The notes: a model not told the origin generated them from the letters alone. Positions 7,230 through 16,469 are shown, counted from the first letter of the stretch. The stretch: 64,000 nucleotides of DNA from Acidobacteriota bacterium (GCA_022826825.1 JAJDUD010000061.1:273535-337534); one strand, 5' to 3'. A program made the numbers and translations.

Positions 7230-9551
7230 TCATTCGTCTGATCCGCGGCCCTGCATCGCGCGCCAGACCTTTTCCGGCGTGAGCGGCGTATCGAGGTGCT
7301 CTACCCCGAAAGGCCTTAGCGCGTCCATCACCGCGTTGCAGACGGCCGGGGTGGAGCCGATGGTGGCGGCCTCGCCGATGCCCTTCACGCCGAGGGGGTT
7401 CACCGGGGTCGGGGTGACGGTGCGGTGGAGCTCGTACTTCGGCAGCATGTCGGCCTTGGGGACGGCGTATTCGAGGAGCGTCGGCGTCAGCAGGTTTCCG
7501 TCCGCGTCGTACACCGCGTCCTCGTAGAGCGCTTGGGCGATGCCCTGCGCGAGGCCGCCATGGACCTGCCCCTCGGCGAGCAGCGGGTTGATGACCTTCC
7601 CGCAGTCGTCCACCGAGATGTAGCGGATGATCTCGACCGCACCGGTATCGGGGTCGATCTCCACGGCGCAGAGGTGGGTCCCGAACGGGAACGTCTCGCC
7701 GGGCGGCTTGAAGTCCACGTCGGCGGTGAGGTCGGCCGAAGCCCCCTCGGGCGCCTCCGCCGAATACGCGAACGCCGCGATCTCGGACCACCCGACCGCC
7801 CGCGCCGGTGAGCCGGCGACGAAGAAGCGGCCGTCCTCGAAACGAATGTCCTCGGTCGCGGCCTCCAGCAACCGGGCGGCGAGCGCCTTCGCCCGCTCGC
7901 GCACCGTTTCGGCGTTGTTGAAGATCGCCGCGCCTCCCACGGGCGCGCTGCGGCTGCCGAAGGTGCCGATCCCGCGGGGGCACTCGTCGGTGTCGCCGTG
8001 GAGCACGGTGACGTCGTCCAACCCGACCCCGAGCTGGTCGGCGGCGATCTGCGCCCAGGCGGTCTCGTGTCCCTGCCCGTGCGGCGAGGTCCCGCTGCGC
8101 ACCGTGACCGCGCCGTCGGGCTCCACCGTGACCCCGCCGGCCTCCCAAGGGCCGAAACCGCAGATCTCCACGTAGCAGGCAAGGCCGATGCCGAGCGGCT
8201 TGCCGCCCTCGGCGCGCCGCCGGGCCTGCTCGGCGCGGAGCCCGGCGTAGTCGCCGGCCTCGAGCGCCTTGTCGAGCGCCTTCTCGTATTCGCCGCTGTC
8301 GTAGGTGAGGCCGGTCGCCGTCCGGTAGGGGAACTTGTGCGGCGGGATCAGGTTGCGGCGCCGGATCTCCGCGGGATCGATCCCCAGCCGGCCGGCCAGC
8401 ACGTCGAGCGCCCGCTCGATCAGGTAGGTGGCCTCCGGGCGGCCGGAGCCGCGGTAGGGCTCGTTCGGCGCGGTGTTCGTGAAGGCGCCGGTCGCGTGGG
8501 CATGCGCGGTGGCGACGTCGTAGGGCCCCACGATCATCGCCCCGGTGAGCGACGGGGTGGTGGGCCCGGGCCGGCTGAAGTAGGCGCCCGAGTCGTAGAG
8601 GACGTCCACGTCGCAGTGGCGGACCCGCCCGTCCCGCTCGGCCGCGACGTCCAGGGTCACGAACAGGTTGCGGCCGTGGGTGGTGGTCTGAAAGTCCTCG
8701 GTGCGGGTCGCGAACCAGCGCACCGGCCGGCCGAGCTTCAGCGCCAGCCAGGGGACCAGCACTTCCTCGGCGTAGAGGTTCGCCTTGGCGCCGAACCCGC
8801 CGCCCACCTCGGGGGCGATGGTCCGGAGGCGCTCCTCCGGGATCCCCAGGATGCGCGCCACGCTCGACTTGACGCGGTGCGCGGACTGGGTGGAGGTCCA
8901 CATGGTCACCCGGTCGCCGTCCACGCGGGCCGCGACCGCGCGCGCCTCCATGGCGCTCGGGATGAGCCGCTGGATCCGGAAATCGAGCGAGACCTCGACC
9001 TCCCCTTGCGCCGCCTCGGGCGCGCCGTCGGGGTGGAGTTCCCAGACGAACGCCCGGTTCCCCTCCGCCTCCTCGTAGAGGGGCTCCGCGCCCGCGGCCC
9101 GCGCCGCCCGGGAATCGCCCGCGCCGGGCAGGTCCCGGTAGTCCACGTCCACCAGCGCGGCGGCGTCGGCCGCCTGCGCGGCGGTCTCGGCCACCACGGC
9201 GACCACCGGATCGCCGACGGTGAGCACCTTCTTGTCGGCGAGCGCCCAGCGGGCGGGGATGTGAAGCTCGGTGAACGCTCCCCCGTCCGGGGCCTTGGCC
9301 ACCGGGAAGGGCCGCTTCAGCGTCGGCAGGATGTCCGCCGCGGTGAACACGCCGGCGACACCCGGCGCGGCGGCGGCTTCCTCCGTCTCGATCGAGACGA
9401 TCTCCGCGTGCGGATAGGGGCTCCGGACCACCGCGAGATGGAGCGCCCCGAGAAGCGGGATGTCCGGGGTGTACTGGGCCTGACCCGTGACCAGCCTCGG
9501 ATCTTCCCGCCTCCGGACCCGCTCGCCGATGGTCTGGGTTCTGATCGCCAA
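7230..9551 (-). CDS. Molybdenum hydroxylase large subunit (CoxL/xanthine dehydrogenase family), form II-like
   Basis: A 773-residue aldehyde oxidase/CO dehydrogenase large-subunit homologue that would bind molybdopterin cytosine dinucleotide. It starts GERVRRREDPRLVTGQAQY, the usual N-terminus. Conserved cofactor segments include EVGGGFGAK, APNEPYRGSGRPEA near residue 365 and the C-terminal VKGIGEAATIG with the catalytic Glu. The PYRGSGR loop matches form II enzymes (AYRGAGR type) rather than the true CO dehydrogenase form I loop (AYRCSFR). CO is therefore an unlikely substrate, and hydroxylation of a heterocycle or aldehyde is more plausible. The medium FAD subunit and small 2Fe-2S subunit that normally accompany it are not adjacent. 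The gene is divergent from the ABC exporter. Confidence 0.9.
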   Translation of the reverse strand: MAIRTQTIGERVRRREDPRLVTGQAQYTPDIPLLGALHLAVVRSPYPHAEIVSIETEEAAAAPGVAGVFTAADILPTLKRPFPVAKAPDGGAFTELHIPARWALADKKVLTVGDPVVAVVAETAAQAADAAALVDVDYRDLPGAGDSRAARAAGAEPLYEEAEGNRAFVWELHPDGAPEAAQGEVEVSLDFRIQRLIPSAMEARAVAARVDGDRVTMWTSTQSAHRVKSSVARILGIPEERLRTIAPEVGGGFGAKANLYAEEVLVPWLALKLGRPVRWFATRTEDFQTTTHGRNLFVTLDVAAERDGRVRHCDVDVLYDSGAYFSRPGPTTPSLTGAMIVGPYDVATAHAHATGAFTNTAPNEPYRGSGRPEATYLIERALDVLAGRLGIDPAEIRRRNLIPPHKFPYRTATGLTYDSGEYEKALDKALEAGDYAGLRAEQARRRAEGGKPLGIGLACYVEICGFGPWEAGGVTVEPDGAVTVRSGTSPHGQGHETAWAQIAADQLGVGLDDVTVLHGDTDECPRGIGTFGSRSAPVGGAAIFNNAETVRERAKALAARLLEAATEDIRFEDGRFFVAGSPARAVGWSEIAAFAYSAEAPEGASADLTADVDFKPPGETFPFGTHLCAVEIDPDTGAVEIIRYISVDDCGKVINPLLAEGQVHGGLAQGIAQALYEDAVYDADGNLLTPTLLEYAVPKADMLPKYELHRTVTPTPVNPLGVKGIGEAATIGSTPAVCNAVMDALRPFGVEHLDTPLTPEKVWRAMQGRGSDE

Positions 9552-9665
9552 GGGTGCGCCGTCCGAAGGGGCCGCGATTCTAACGACCGGCCCCCGCGTG
9601 ACGCCGCAATAACGTCCCCGGCCAGGGCGTATTCGTCAGCACGCCCCCGCTTCCGACGCACCCGT

Positions 9666-10607
9666 ATGTCTTCCGAACCCCCCTCGACAGCGCCGCTCGC
9701 GCGCCTCTCCGGCGTCAGCCACCGCTACGGGAACGTGCTCGCGCTCGACCGCCTCGACCTCGAGGTCCGCGAGGGTGAGGTGCTCGCGGTCCTCGGCCCG
9801 AACGGCGCCGGCAAGACCACCGCGGTCAGCCTGCTGCTCGGCACGCTGACCCTCCAGTCCGGCGCCGCCCGGGTCTTCGGGAGCGCACCGGACGCCGCGG
9901 AGGTCCGTCTCCGCCGGGGCGCGATGCTGCAGGTCTCGGGGGTCCCCGAGACGCTCACCGTCGGGGAGCACCTGGCGCTCTTTCGCGCCTACTACCCGTC
10001 GCCCCTGCCGGCGGCGCGGCTCCTCGAAATGGCGGGGCTCCGGGAACTTCGCGACCGCCGGTTCGGGAAGCTCTCGGGCGGGCAGAAGCAGCGGGTGATG
10101 TTCGCGCTGGCGCTCGCCGGCGACCCCGAGCTGGTCTTCCTCGACGAGCCGACCGCGGGGCTGGACCTGGACGGCCGGCGGCGTCTCTGGGACGAGATCC
10201 GTGGGCTCAAGGCCGCCGGCCGCACCGCGGTCCTCACCACGCACTACCTCGAGGAGGCGGACGCGCTCGCCGACCGGATCGCGGTGATCCACCGGGGACG
10301 GCTGATCGCCGAGGGGACCCCGGAGGAGATCAAGTCCCGCACCGCGGGGCGGGTGGTGCGCTGCGTCACGACGATCACCGCCGAAACGGCGCGCACCTTC
10401 CCGGAGGCCGCCGGCGCGGAGACCAAGGGACAGCACCTCGAAATCGTGACCTCCCAACCGGAGGCGCTGCTCCGCCGGATGTTCGCGCGCGACCCGGAAC
10501 TCGGCGACCTGACGGTGGTCGGCGTCGGGCTCGAGGAGGCGTTCCTCGCGCTGACCGGCGAGCGCGGCCCGGACGGGAACGGCGCCGGGCCGGAGGGAGG
10601 GAGCTAG
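9666..10607 (+). CDS. ABC-2 type exporter, ATP-binding subunit
   Basis: A 313-residue ABC ATPase of the drug/polysaccharide-export class. Walker A is GPNGAGKTT (44-52), the signature is LSGGQ (136-140), Walker B is VFLDEPT (157-163), followed by the D-loop AGLD and H-loop TTHY. A C-terminal extension of about 90 residues ends in GVGLEEAFLALTGE, as in the DrrA/CcmA branch. It would energise the membrane subunit encoded immediately downstream: the two genes abut, with the stop at 10605-10607 and the GTG at 10608. ATG at 9666 gives the shortest N-terminus before the ABC domain. Cargo is unknown. Confidence 0.92.
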   Translation: MSSEPPSTAPLARLSGVSHRYGNVLALDRLDLEVREGEVLAVLGPNGAGKTTAVSLLLGTLTLQSGAARVFGSAPDAAEVRLRRGAMLQVSGVPETLTVGEHLALFRAYYPSPLPAARLLEMAGLRELRDRRFGKLSGGQKQRVMFALALAGDPELVFLDEPTAGLDLDGRRRLWDEIRGLKAAGRTAVLTTHYLEEADALADRIAVIHRGRLIAEGTPEEIKSRTAGRVVRCVTTITAETARTFPEAAGAETKGQHLEIVTSQPEALLRRMFARDPELGDLTVVGVGLEEAFLALTGERGPDGNGAGPEGGS

Positions 10608-11396
10608 GTGGACGCATCCGCCCCGCCCGTCCTCCGCCGCAGGCTCTGGTGGCACGTCCGCATCGCCCTCCTGGAGACGCGGTTCCAGTTCCTGAGCTCG
10701 CTGCGCCTCCCCGCGTTCGCTGTCCCGACGCTGCTCTTCCCGGTGTTCTTCTACCTGTTCTTCGCCGTGGTGTTCCAGTCCGGGGGAGCGTCGCTCGTCG
10801 CGCCGACCTACATGCTCGCCACCTACGGCGTGTTCGGCGTCCTGGGTCCGTCGATCTTCGGCTTCGGGGTGGGGCTCGCCCAGGAACGCGACACGGGGGC
10901 GCTCCTGCTGAAGCGGACCACGCCGATGCCGGCCGGCGCCTTCCTGTTCGCGCGCGTCGGCACGGCGGCGATCTTCGGGGCGGTGGTGGTCGGCACGCTG
11001 TTCCTGCTCGCGGGATTCGCCGCCGGCGTCGAACTCCACCGCTCGCAGTGGTTCTCCCTCGCGGGCATCATCCTGGCCGCCGTCCTGCCGTTCAGCGCGA
11101 TCGGGCTGGCGATCGGCGCCTGGGCGAAGCAGCAGGCGGCGGTGGCGATCGTGAACTTGGCGTTCATCGGGATGTCGCTGATCTCGGGACTCTGGGTGCC
11201 GATCTACATGCTCCCGAACGTCATGCAGGACATCGCCGTCGTCTTTCCGACCTTCCACCTCGGCCAACTGGCGCTGAAGGTGATCGACCTCGATCTGGGT
11301 GGGCCCGTGTGGCTCCACCTCGTGCTCCTGGTCGGACAGACCGCGGTCTGCCTGGCGGTGGCGGCGGCGGGGTTCCGCCGGTTCTCGGGGCGGTGA
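10608..11396 (+). CDS. ABC-2 type exporter, permease subunit
   Basis: A 262-residue integral membrane protein with about six hydrophobic segments, beginning near residues 33-56 (AFAVPTLLFPVFFYLFFAVV), the ABC2_membrane fold. A cytoplasmic loop GVGLAQERDTGALLLKRTTPMP is the usual coupling region. GTG at 10608 is preceded by GGAGGGAG inside the end of the ATPase gene. With the ATPase it should form an exporter for a drug, lipid or polysaccharide; nothing nearby identifies the substrate. The stop is 4 bp before the amidohydrolase ATG, so all three genes are probably one transcript. Confidence 0.9.
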   Translation: MDASAPPVLRRRLWWHVRIALLETRFQFLSSLRLPAFAVPTLLFPVFFYLFFAVVFQSGGASLVAPTYMLATYGVFGVLGPSIFGFGVGLAQERDTGALLLKRTTPMPAGAFLFARVGTAAIFGAVVVGTLFLLAGFAAGVELHRSQWFSLAGIILAAVLPFSAIGLAIGAWAKQQAAVAIVNLAFIGMSLISGLWVPIYMLPNVMQDIAVVFPTFHLGQLALKVIDLDLGGPVWLHLVLLVGQTAVCLAVAAAGFRRFSGR

Positions 11397-11400
11397 GGGG

Positions 11401-12729
11401 ATGACGCCTTCCGAGCGCCCGCCCTGGCGCCGCGACCCGTTCATCGCGGCGGTCGGGATCGCCGCGTTTGTCGGTTTGCTGATGACGCTCCCGGTGCCGG
11501 AACCCGCGGACCCGCCCGGCGGACCGCTCCCGGAGACCACCTTCGCGGTGGTGGACGTCGCCGTGTTCGACGGGGAGGAGTTCCGGCCGCATCGGGATGT
11601 CTGGGTCGAGGACGGACGCATCCGCGCGGTCGGGCAGCGGCTCCGGCTGCCCGATGACCTGCCCCGGGTGGACGGGGGCGGGCACACCCTGCTGCCGGGC
11701 CTGATCGACGCGCACACCCACACCTACGGTCTGGTGTTGACCGATGCGCTGCGGTTCGGGGTGACCACGGTGTTCGACCAGTTCACGTCGCCATCCATCC
11801 TGGTGCAGAAACGCGCGGCCCGTGAGGACCTGTCCCGCGGCAACGAGGCGGATCTCTTCTCCGCGGGCAACGTGGCAACGGCTCCCGGGGGACACGGCAC
11901 CCAGTTCGGGGTTCCGATCGCGACCCTGACCACTGCCGGAGAGGCGTCGACGTTCGTCCGGGAACGGAAGGAGGAGGGCTCTGACTGGATCAAGATCATC
12001 TGGGAGGACGGCGGCACCTTCGGTGCCGACATCCCGACGCTCGACCGGGAGACGATCGCCGCGGTCATCGAGGCCGCCCACGCCGAGGAGTTGCTCGCGG
12101 TCATCCACGTCAGCACGCTCGAACACGGGCTCGCGGCGCTCGAGATGGGGGTGGACGGGCTGGTCCATGTCTGGGGCGACGAAGTCATCTCCGAGGAGGA
12201 CGCCTCCCGTTTCGCCGAAGCGGGGGTGTTCGTGATCCCGACGCTGTCGGTGCGGGTCGCGGCGGCGGGGGAGTCCCTGGGGCCGGACCTGCTGGAAGCG
12301 ACGGCGCCGGAGTACGTTTCACCCATGCAGCGCCAGACGCTGACGCAGACGTTTCCCCGGCCGGTCGGAACCAGCGAGGCGTCGATCGAGAGTGTCCGCC
12401 GGCTGCACGCCGCCGGAGTGCGGATCCTCGCCGGCACTGATGCGCCGAACCCCGGGACCGGCTTCGGGATCTCGATGCACGGGGAGCTGCGGTTGCTGGA
12501 GCGGGCCGGACTGACCCCGGCCGAGGCCCTGGCGGCGGCGACCGCGCATCCTCCCGCCGCCTTCGGTATCGAGGACCGGGGCCGGCTCCAGCGGGGCCGG
12601 ATCGCCGATCTGCTGCTGGTGGCCGGCGATCTGGAGGGTGACCTGACCCGGACCACGGCGATCGCGGGGGTCTGGAAGGACGGCTTCCCGGTGGAGGCCG
12701 CGTGGGCGACGTCGCCGGAACCACGGTGA
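11401..12729 (+). CDS. Membrane-anchored or exported amidohydrolase (imidazolonepropionase-like)
   Basis: A 442-residue metal-dependent amidohydrolase. After a short charged start, residues about 14-27 (FIAAVGIAAFVGLLM) are a membrane anchor or signal sequence, placing the enzyme outside the cytoplasm. Metal ligands are visible as HTH in LIDAHTHTYG, Lys in SDWIKIIWEDGG, His in AVIHVSTLEHG and Asp in ILAGTDAPNPG. These enzymes hydrolyse cyclic amides, dipeptides or organophosphates; this branch often cleaves X-Pro or X-Arg type peptides. ATG at 11401 follows the permease stop by 4 bp. The 3' end overlaps the TPR gene (GTGA at 12726-12729). Confidence 0.85.
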   Translation: MTPSERPPWRRDPFIAAVGIAAFVGLLMTLPVPEPADPPGGPLPETTFAVVDVAVFDGEEFRPHRDVWVEDGRIRAVGQRLRLPDDLPRVDGGGHTLLPGLIDAHTHTYGLVLTDALRFGVTTVFDQFTSPSILVQKRAAREDLSRGNEADLFSAGNVATAPGGHGTQFGVPIATLTTAGEASTFVRERKEEGSDWIKIIWEDGGTFGADIPTLDRETIAAVIEAAHAEELLAVIHVSTLEHGLAALEMGVDGLVHVWGDEVISEEDASRFAEAGVFVIPTLSVRVAAAGESLGPDLLEATAPEYVSPMQRQTLTQTFPRPVGTSEASIESVRRLHAAGVRILAGTDAPNPGTGFGISMHGELRLLERAGLTPAEALAAATAHPPAAFGIEDRGRLQRGRIADLLLVAGDLEGDLTRTTAIAGVWKDGFPVEAAWATSPEPR

Positions 12730-13463
12730 GTCGGCGTCTTCTCCGCGCCGCGTGCCTGCTGGTCGCGCCGCTGCCCGCGTTCGCCCAGGCTCCCGCGCCG
12801 TCGCTGCTGGCCATCGAGCGCGCCTACTACGCGGGGGAGACGTCCGCCGGCCGGGAGGCGCTCGAAGCGCTCGGTGAGACGGACGACGTGACCCGCGCCT
12901 GGGCGCTCTGGCGGGTCGCCGGCATGCACCGGATACGCGAAGTGGACCGGCAGACGAAGCGGCGGCACGAACGGATCCGGAAGCCGCTGCTGGAAGAGGC
13001 CGAGGCGCTGATGAAGGCCCGCATCGAGGCCGACCCGAACGACGCGGAGGCGCACCTCGTCCTGTCGCAGGTCTACCAGGCGCGGATCACCGGGATGATG
13101 TCCGGGATGCGCTTTGGCCGGCGGTCCGGCGAGACGCTCGACCGGGCGCTCGAACTCGTGCCCGGCGACCCGCGCGCCCTCTACCTGAGAGGGATCAACC
13201 AGCTCATGGCCCCGGGCCCGTTCGGGAACCGGGAGGAGGGGCGGCGCAACCTGGAGGCGGCGGTGGCGCGCTTCGCGGAGGGTGCGCCGGCGGGGGTCTT
13301 CTGGTGGGGCGAGCCGGAGGCGCACGCCTTCCTCGGTCTGTCCTACGCGAGGGAGAACGAGCGCGACGAGGCCCGCGCGGCGTACGAACGGGCGCTTGCA
13401 CTGGCGCCTCGGTTCGACTGGGTCCGCAAACGGTTGCTCCCGGACCTGGAGAAACCCCCATGA
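12726..13463 (+). CDS. Exported TPR protein
   Basis: A 245-residue secreted protein with a cleavable signal peptide (SRRLLRAACLLVAPLPAFAQA) and tetratricopeptide-like helical repeats. The clearest are ADPNDAEAHLVLSQVYQAR, ELVPGDPRALYLRGINQL and DEARAAYERALALAPRFD. It probably serves as a periplasmic scaffold; no enzymatic motif is seen. GTG at 12726 overlaps the amidohydrolase stop and puts the signal peptide at the very N-terminus; an in-frame GTG at 12702 is possible. It is the last gene of the ABC exporter operon, followed directly by a composite repeat element. Confidence 0.8.
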   Translation: MSRRLLRAACLLVAPLPAFAQAPAPSLLAIERAYYAGETSAGREALEALGETDDVTRAWALWRVAGMHRIREVDRQTKRRHERIRKPLLEEAEALMKARIEADPNDAEAHLVLSQVYQARITGMMSGMRFGRRSGETLDRALELVPGDPRALYLRGINQLMAPGPFGNREEGRRNLEAAVARFAEGAPAGVFWWGEPEAHAFLGLSYARENERDEARAAYERALALAPRFDWVRKRLLPDLEKPP

Positions 13464-13468
13464 CCGTG

Positions 13469-13769
13469 TCCTCCTGCGCACCCCGCCGGCCATGAAAACG
13501 CCAGGCGACTGGGAGCGCCGGTGTTCACACCGGCATCGCGGCCAACGGCCGCGAAACTCCCGGCGCCATCGCGCCCTATCGCGGGGACCCACGACGAGGA
13601 CGGCGAAACCGACGTTCGCCCGCGCCGGCCACGGCGCCATTCGCGTTGAAGGCGCCGCCACGTTGCCAAGAAACATCGGGAGTTTCGCCCGCTGCGCGGG
13701 CGATGCCGGTGTAAACACCGGCGCTCCTCACCGTTCCCGTCATCGGGCGGGTTGCATTCTCACAGCAAC
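13469..13769 (+). repeat. Composite 300-bp element, copy 1
   Basis: Two double-hairpin units face each other (13511-13560 forward, 13678-13728 reverse) around a core of about 117 bp. An outer left flank contains CACCCCGCCGG and CATGAAAACG. The right flank ends in a small hairpin, GTTGC...GCAAC (13751-13769). Stem 1 is GCCGGTG/CACCGGC. Stem 2 of the left arm is GCGGCC/GGCCGC; that of the right arm is GCCCGC/GCGGGC. It fills the entire gap between the TPR gene and the methyltransferase gene, so it must carry or replace the promoter of the latter. Confidence 0.9.
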
Positions 13770-13784
13770 CGGTAGGCTGAGCAC

Positions 13785-14624
13785 ATGACCGACATCAACG
13801 AGATCGGCGCCACCGCGTTCGTCATCGCGGCCATCCGGGCCGGGGAGCCCGAGAAGCCGCAGCCGCTCTTCAACGATCCCTACGCCCAGTGGTTCTCGAA
13901 CGACCGGGCCCGGGCCGTCGCCCGGCAACTGGACGAGGCCTTCCCGCCATCGACCAGCATGGTCCGCTTCCGCACGCGCTACTTCAACCGGTTCGTCGAG
14001 CGCGGGATCGCGGCGGGGGCCCGGCAGGTGGTCCTGCTCGGGGGCGGCTTCGACATGCGCGCCCATGTGTTCGCCGACACCGGCGCCCGCTTCTTCGAGG
14101 TGGACCAGAAGGCGGTCGTGGAGTTCAAGCGGGTGACGCTGGCGCGGAACGGGATGGAGCAACCGTCGTCACTCTCCGCCAACTACCTCGACGCCGACGT
14201 TCCGAACGGCCTGGCCGATCTCGGCCTCGATCTCACGGCGCCGACGCTGATGGTCTGGGAGGGCAACACCATGTACCTGCCCCCCGAGAGCATCATGCCG
14301 TTCCTCAACCGCCTCGCCGGGGCCATGACCTCGTTTCGCATCGCCTTCGACTACTTCGCCGCCGACCTGCAGCGCCGCGAATTCGAGAACGAGGAAGACC
14401 GCCGCCGGCTTGAGGATGTGGAACGGGCGATGGGCGCCGAGTTCCCGACGGGCTTCGCCGACCTGAAGGTGTTCGAGGAGCAGGCGCCGTACCGCGTGGC
14501 CGAGGAGGGCTCGTTCGACAACCTGGCCGAGGAGTTCGGACTGGGCCCAATGGTGGCGAGCTATCCCGAGGACTGGCGCGAGACGCTCAAGCTGTACCGC
14601 TACTGCGTGCTGGAGAGGCGGTAG
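13785..14624 (+). CDS. SAM-dependent methyltransferase, LCMT/PPM1-type (TIGR00027-like)
   Basis: A 279-residue class I methyltransferase. The SAM-binding loop is GGGFDMRA (86-93, usually GAGLDTRA), followed by the acidic motif FEVDQ (104-108) and WEGNTMYLPP further on, the signature of leucine-carboxyl-methyltransferase-like O-methyltransferases. The N-terminus INEIGATAFVIAAIRA matches the family, which supports ATG 13785. Family members methylate carboxyl or hydroxyl groups, often in secondary metabolism; the substrate here is unknown. It stands alone between a composite repeat and a gap containing small repeats. Confidence 0.87.
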   Translation: MTDINEIGATAFVIAAIRAGEPEKPQPLFNDPYAQWFSNDRARAVARQLDEAFPPSTSMVRFRTRYFNRFVERGIAAGARQVVLLGGGFDMRAHVFADTGARFFEVDQKAVVEFKRVTLARNGMEQPSSLSANYLDADVPNGLADLGLDLTAPTLMVWEGNTMYLPPESIMPFLNRLAGAMTSFRIAFDYFAADLQRREFENEEDRRRLEDVERAMGAEFPTGFADLKVFEEQAPYRVAEEGSFDNLAEEFGLGPMVASYPEDWRETLKLYRYCVLERR

Positions 14625-14777
14625 GGCGGTTCTTCGTCATTCGCGAGAGCTGGCCGCGAATGCGGGGAGCTTGAGCGGTCCGGCGGCGTGAACGCGGGGA
14701 GTTCGAGGGATCCGGCATCGCCAGCGCGGACTTCCCTGTGGGTCTGGTAGGTTCGCGTTCCCCCCTGGAGGTCCCCC
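14625..14777. other. Intergenic gap with a small inverted repeat and a 23-bp imperfect direct repeat
   Basis: A 7-bp perfect inverted repeat (ATTCGCG at 14639-14645, CGCGAAT at 14655-14661) could form a weak terminator-like hairpin for the methyltransferase gene. Then a 23-bp sequence beginning GCGGGGAG occurs twice (14662-14684 and 14694-14716) with four mismatches, 32 bp apart. This spacing of about three helical turns would suit a protein binding side by side upstream of the next gene. GGAGG just before 14778 is its ribosome-binding site. Confidence 0.5.
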
Positions 14778-16469
14778 ATGAAACTCCGCACATCCCGCAG
14801 AACTTTCCTCGGCGCCACCGCCGCCGGCATCGCCGGCGCCACGCTCCCCGCCTCCCGCGCCGCAGCCGCGCCCGACGCCGCGGAACGCCAGCGCCTCATC
14901 GAGCTCGCCCACTTCGGCAAGAAGGCCCCGGCCGAGGGCGCCGGCGGGATGGCGATCACCTCGCATCCGCTCGCGACCCGCGCCGCCGTCGACATCCTGA
15001 AGCGCGGCGGGAACGCCTGCGACGCGGCGCTCGCCGCCTCGATCACCCAGACCGTGGTCGAGCCGCACATGACCACCATCACCGGCTGCCTGTCGCAGAT
15101 GTACTTCGACCAGGCGACCGGCGAGACCACCTACGTCAACGGCAACGTGAACGCGCCGATGGCGCCGCTTCCCGGCTACGGCCGCCATGACCTGGCCGGT
15201 GGGCGCGGGGTCGCGGTGCCGGGCTGGTGGGGCGGCTTCGAGGCGGCCCACGACCGCCACGGCTCGCTGTCCCGGAAGGACCTGATGGCCGACGCCATCG
15301 CCTACGCCCGGGACGGGTTCGAGATGCACCCGTTCCTCTGGGGCGAGGTCTTCATCCAGTCCGACAAGATCGGCAAAACCACCGCCGGTCGCGACATCTT
15401 CTTCGACGGGAACGCCGTCCCGCGCCCCGGCGCGACGCTCTACCAGAAGCAGGCCGCCGACACCCTCGAGCGGCTCGCCGCGGAAGGGAACGACTACTTC
15501 TACCGGGGCGACTTCGCGAAGGAGGTCTGCGACGTGGTCCAGGCGGCGGGCGGCGTCCTGACCCCCGAGGACTTCGAGCGCTGGGAGCCGCGCTGGCAGG
15601 AGCCGGCGTGGGGCTCCTACCGCGACCTCCGGATCGCCGGTTCCCCGCCGCCGGACAACGGCGGCACCCACATCATCGAGATGCTCCACATGCTGGAGTT
15701 CCTCGACCTCGAGGGCCTCGGGCCGCCGACCGAGTCGGCCGAGAGCCTGCTGCAGATGGTCCGGATCAGCCACCTCGTCTACACCGAGGGCGGCCGGCAG
15801 AACGATCCCGAGAGCCACCCGCTGCCGCTCGAGACGATCCTCTCGAAGGACTACGCGAAGATGCGGTTCGACCTGCTCCAGATGGGGCACCCGGTCGCCG
15901 ACGCTTCCGAGCCGCCCCCGCCCGCCGGCAGCAACCACGTGACGGTGGTGGACGCCGCCGGCAACGTCTCGACCATCCTGCATTCGTGCATGTCCTACCC
16001 CTGGAGCAACGGCCTCTTCGCCGGCGGCGTGAGCATCTGCGCGGCGGGCGCGCATTTCTTCCGGGTCATGCCGAAGCCCGGCCACCGGATCTCGGCCTAC
16101 GTGGCGCCGAACATCATCTTCCGGGGCAACCGGCCGGTCATGGCGTCCGGATCGCCGAGCGTGAGCCTGCTCCAGAACGTCCTGCAGAACAGCCTGAACG
16201 TGCTGCAGTTCGGGGTCCCGGTCGGGGACTCGGTGAACCGGCCGCGGTTCGGCGGACCCTCCCTGACCGTGCCGGGCGCGGTGCTGATCGAGGCGGACTT
16301 CCCGGAGAAGATCCGGGAGAAGGTCGCCGCGCGCGGGATCAACTTCGACATCGTGAACCCCTGGAACTGGCACCACGGCTCGTTCGAGGGCATCCACATC
16401 GGCGAGGACGGGATCCGCCGCGCCTGCGGCGACCCGCGCCGGTGCAGCATGGCGGAGGCGACGGCGTGA
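14778..16469 (+). CDS. Gamma-glutamyltransferase-family Ntn hydrolase, Tat-exported
   Basis: A 563-residue protein with a Tat signal (SRRTFLGATAAGIAGATLPA) and the gamma-glutamyltranspeptidase fold. KRGGNACDAALAASITQTVVEPH is the N-terminal substrate region, and the start of the small subunit aligns at SNHVTVVDAAGN. In classical enzymes this reads TTHxSVVDxxGN, with the first Thr acting as nucleophile; here that position is Ser385. The downstream SMSPTI and GSPGG motifs are also altered (SAYVAPNII, GSPSV). It may therefore be a divergent amidase rather than a glutathione-cleaving enzyme. ATG at 14778 has GGAGG 6 bp upstream. The stop overlaps the start of the amidohydrolase gene, indicating coupled translation. 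Confidence 0.85.
   Translation: MKLRTSRRTFLGATAAGIAGATLPASRAAAAPDAAERQRLIELAHFGKKAPAEGAGGMAITSHPLATRAAVDILKRGGNACDAALAASITQTVVEPHMTTITGCLSQMYFDQATGETTYVNGNVNAPMAPLPGYGRHDLAGGRGVAVPGWWGGFEAAHDRHGSLSRKDLMADAIAYARDGFEMHPFLWGEVFIQSDKIGKTTAGRDIFFDGNAVPRPGATLYQKQAADTLERLAAEGNDYFYRGDFAKEVCDVVQAAGGVLTPEDFERWEPRWQEPAWGSYRDLRIAGSPPPDNGGTHIIEMLHMLEFLDLEGLGPPTESAESLLQMVRISHLVYTEGGRQNDPESHPLPLETILSKDYAKMRFDLLQMGHPVADASEPPPPAGSNHVTVVDAAGNVSTILHSCMSYPWSNGLFAGGVSICAAGAHFFRVMPKPGHRISAYVAPNIIFRGNRPVMASGSPSVSLLQNVLQNSLNVLQFGVPVGDSVNRPRFGGPSLTVPGAVLIEADFPEKIREKVAARGINFDIVNPWNWHHGSFEGIHIGEDGIRRACGDPRRCSMAEATA

Noticed and set aside
7230..9551. True aerobic CO dehydrogenase (CoxL form I)
   Set aside because: The active-site loop reads PYRGSGR rather than AYRCSFR, and the small and medium subunits are missing.
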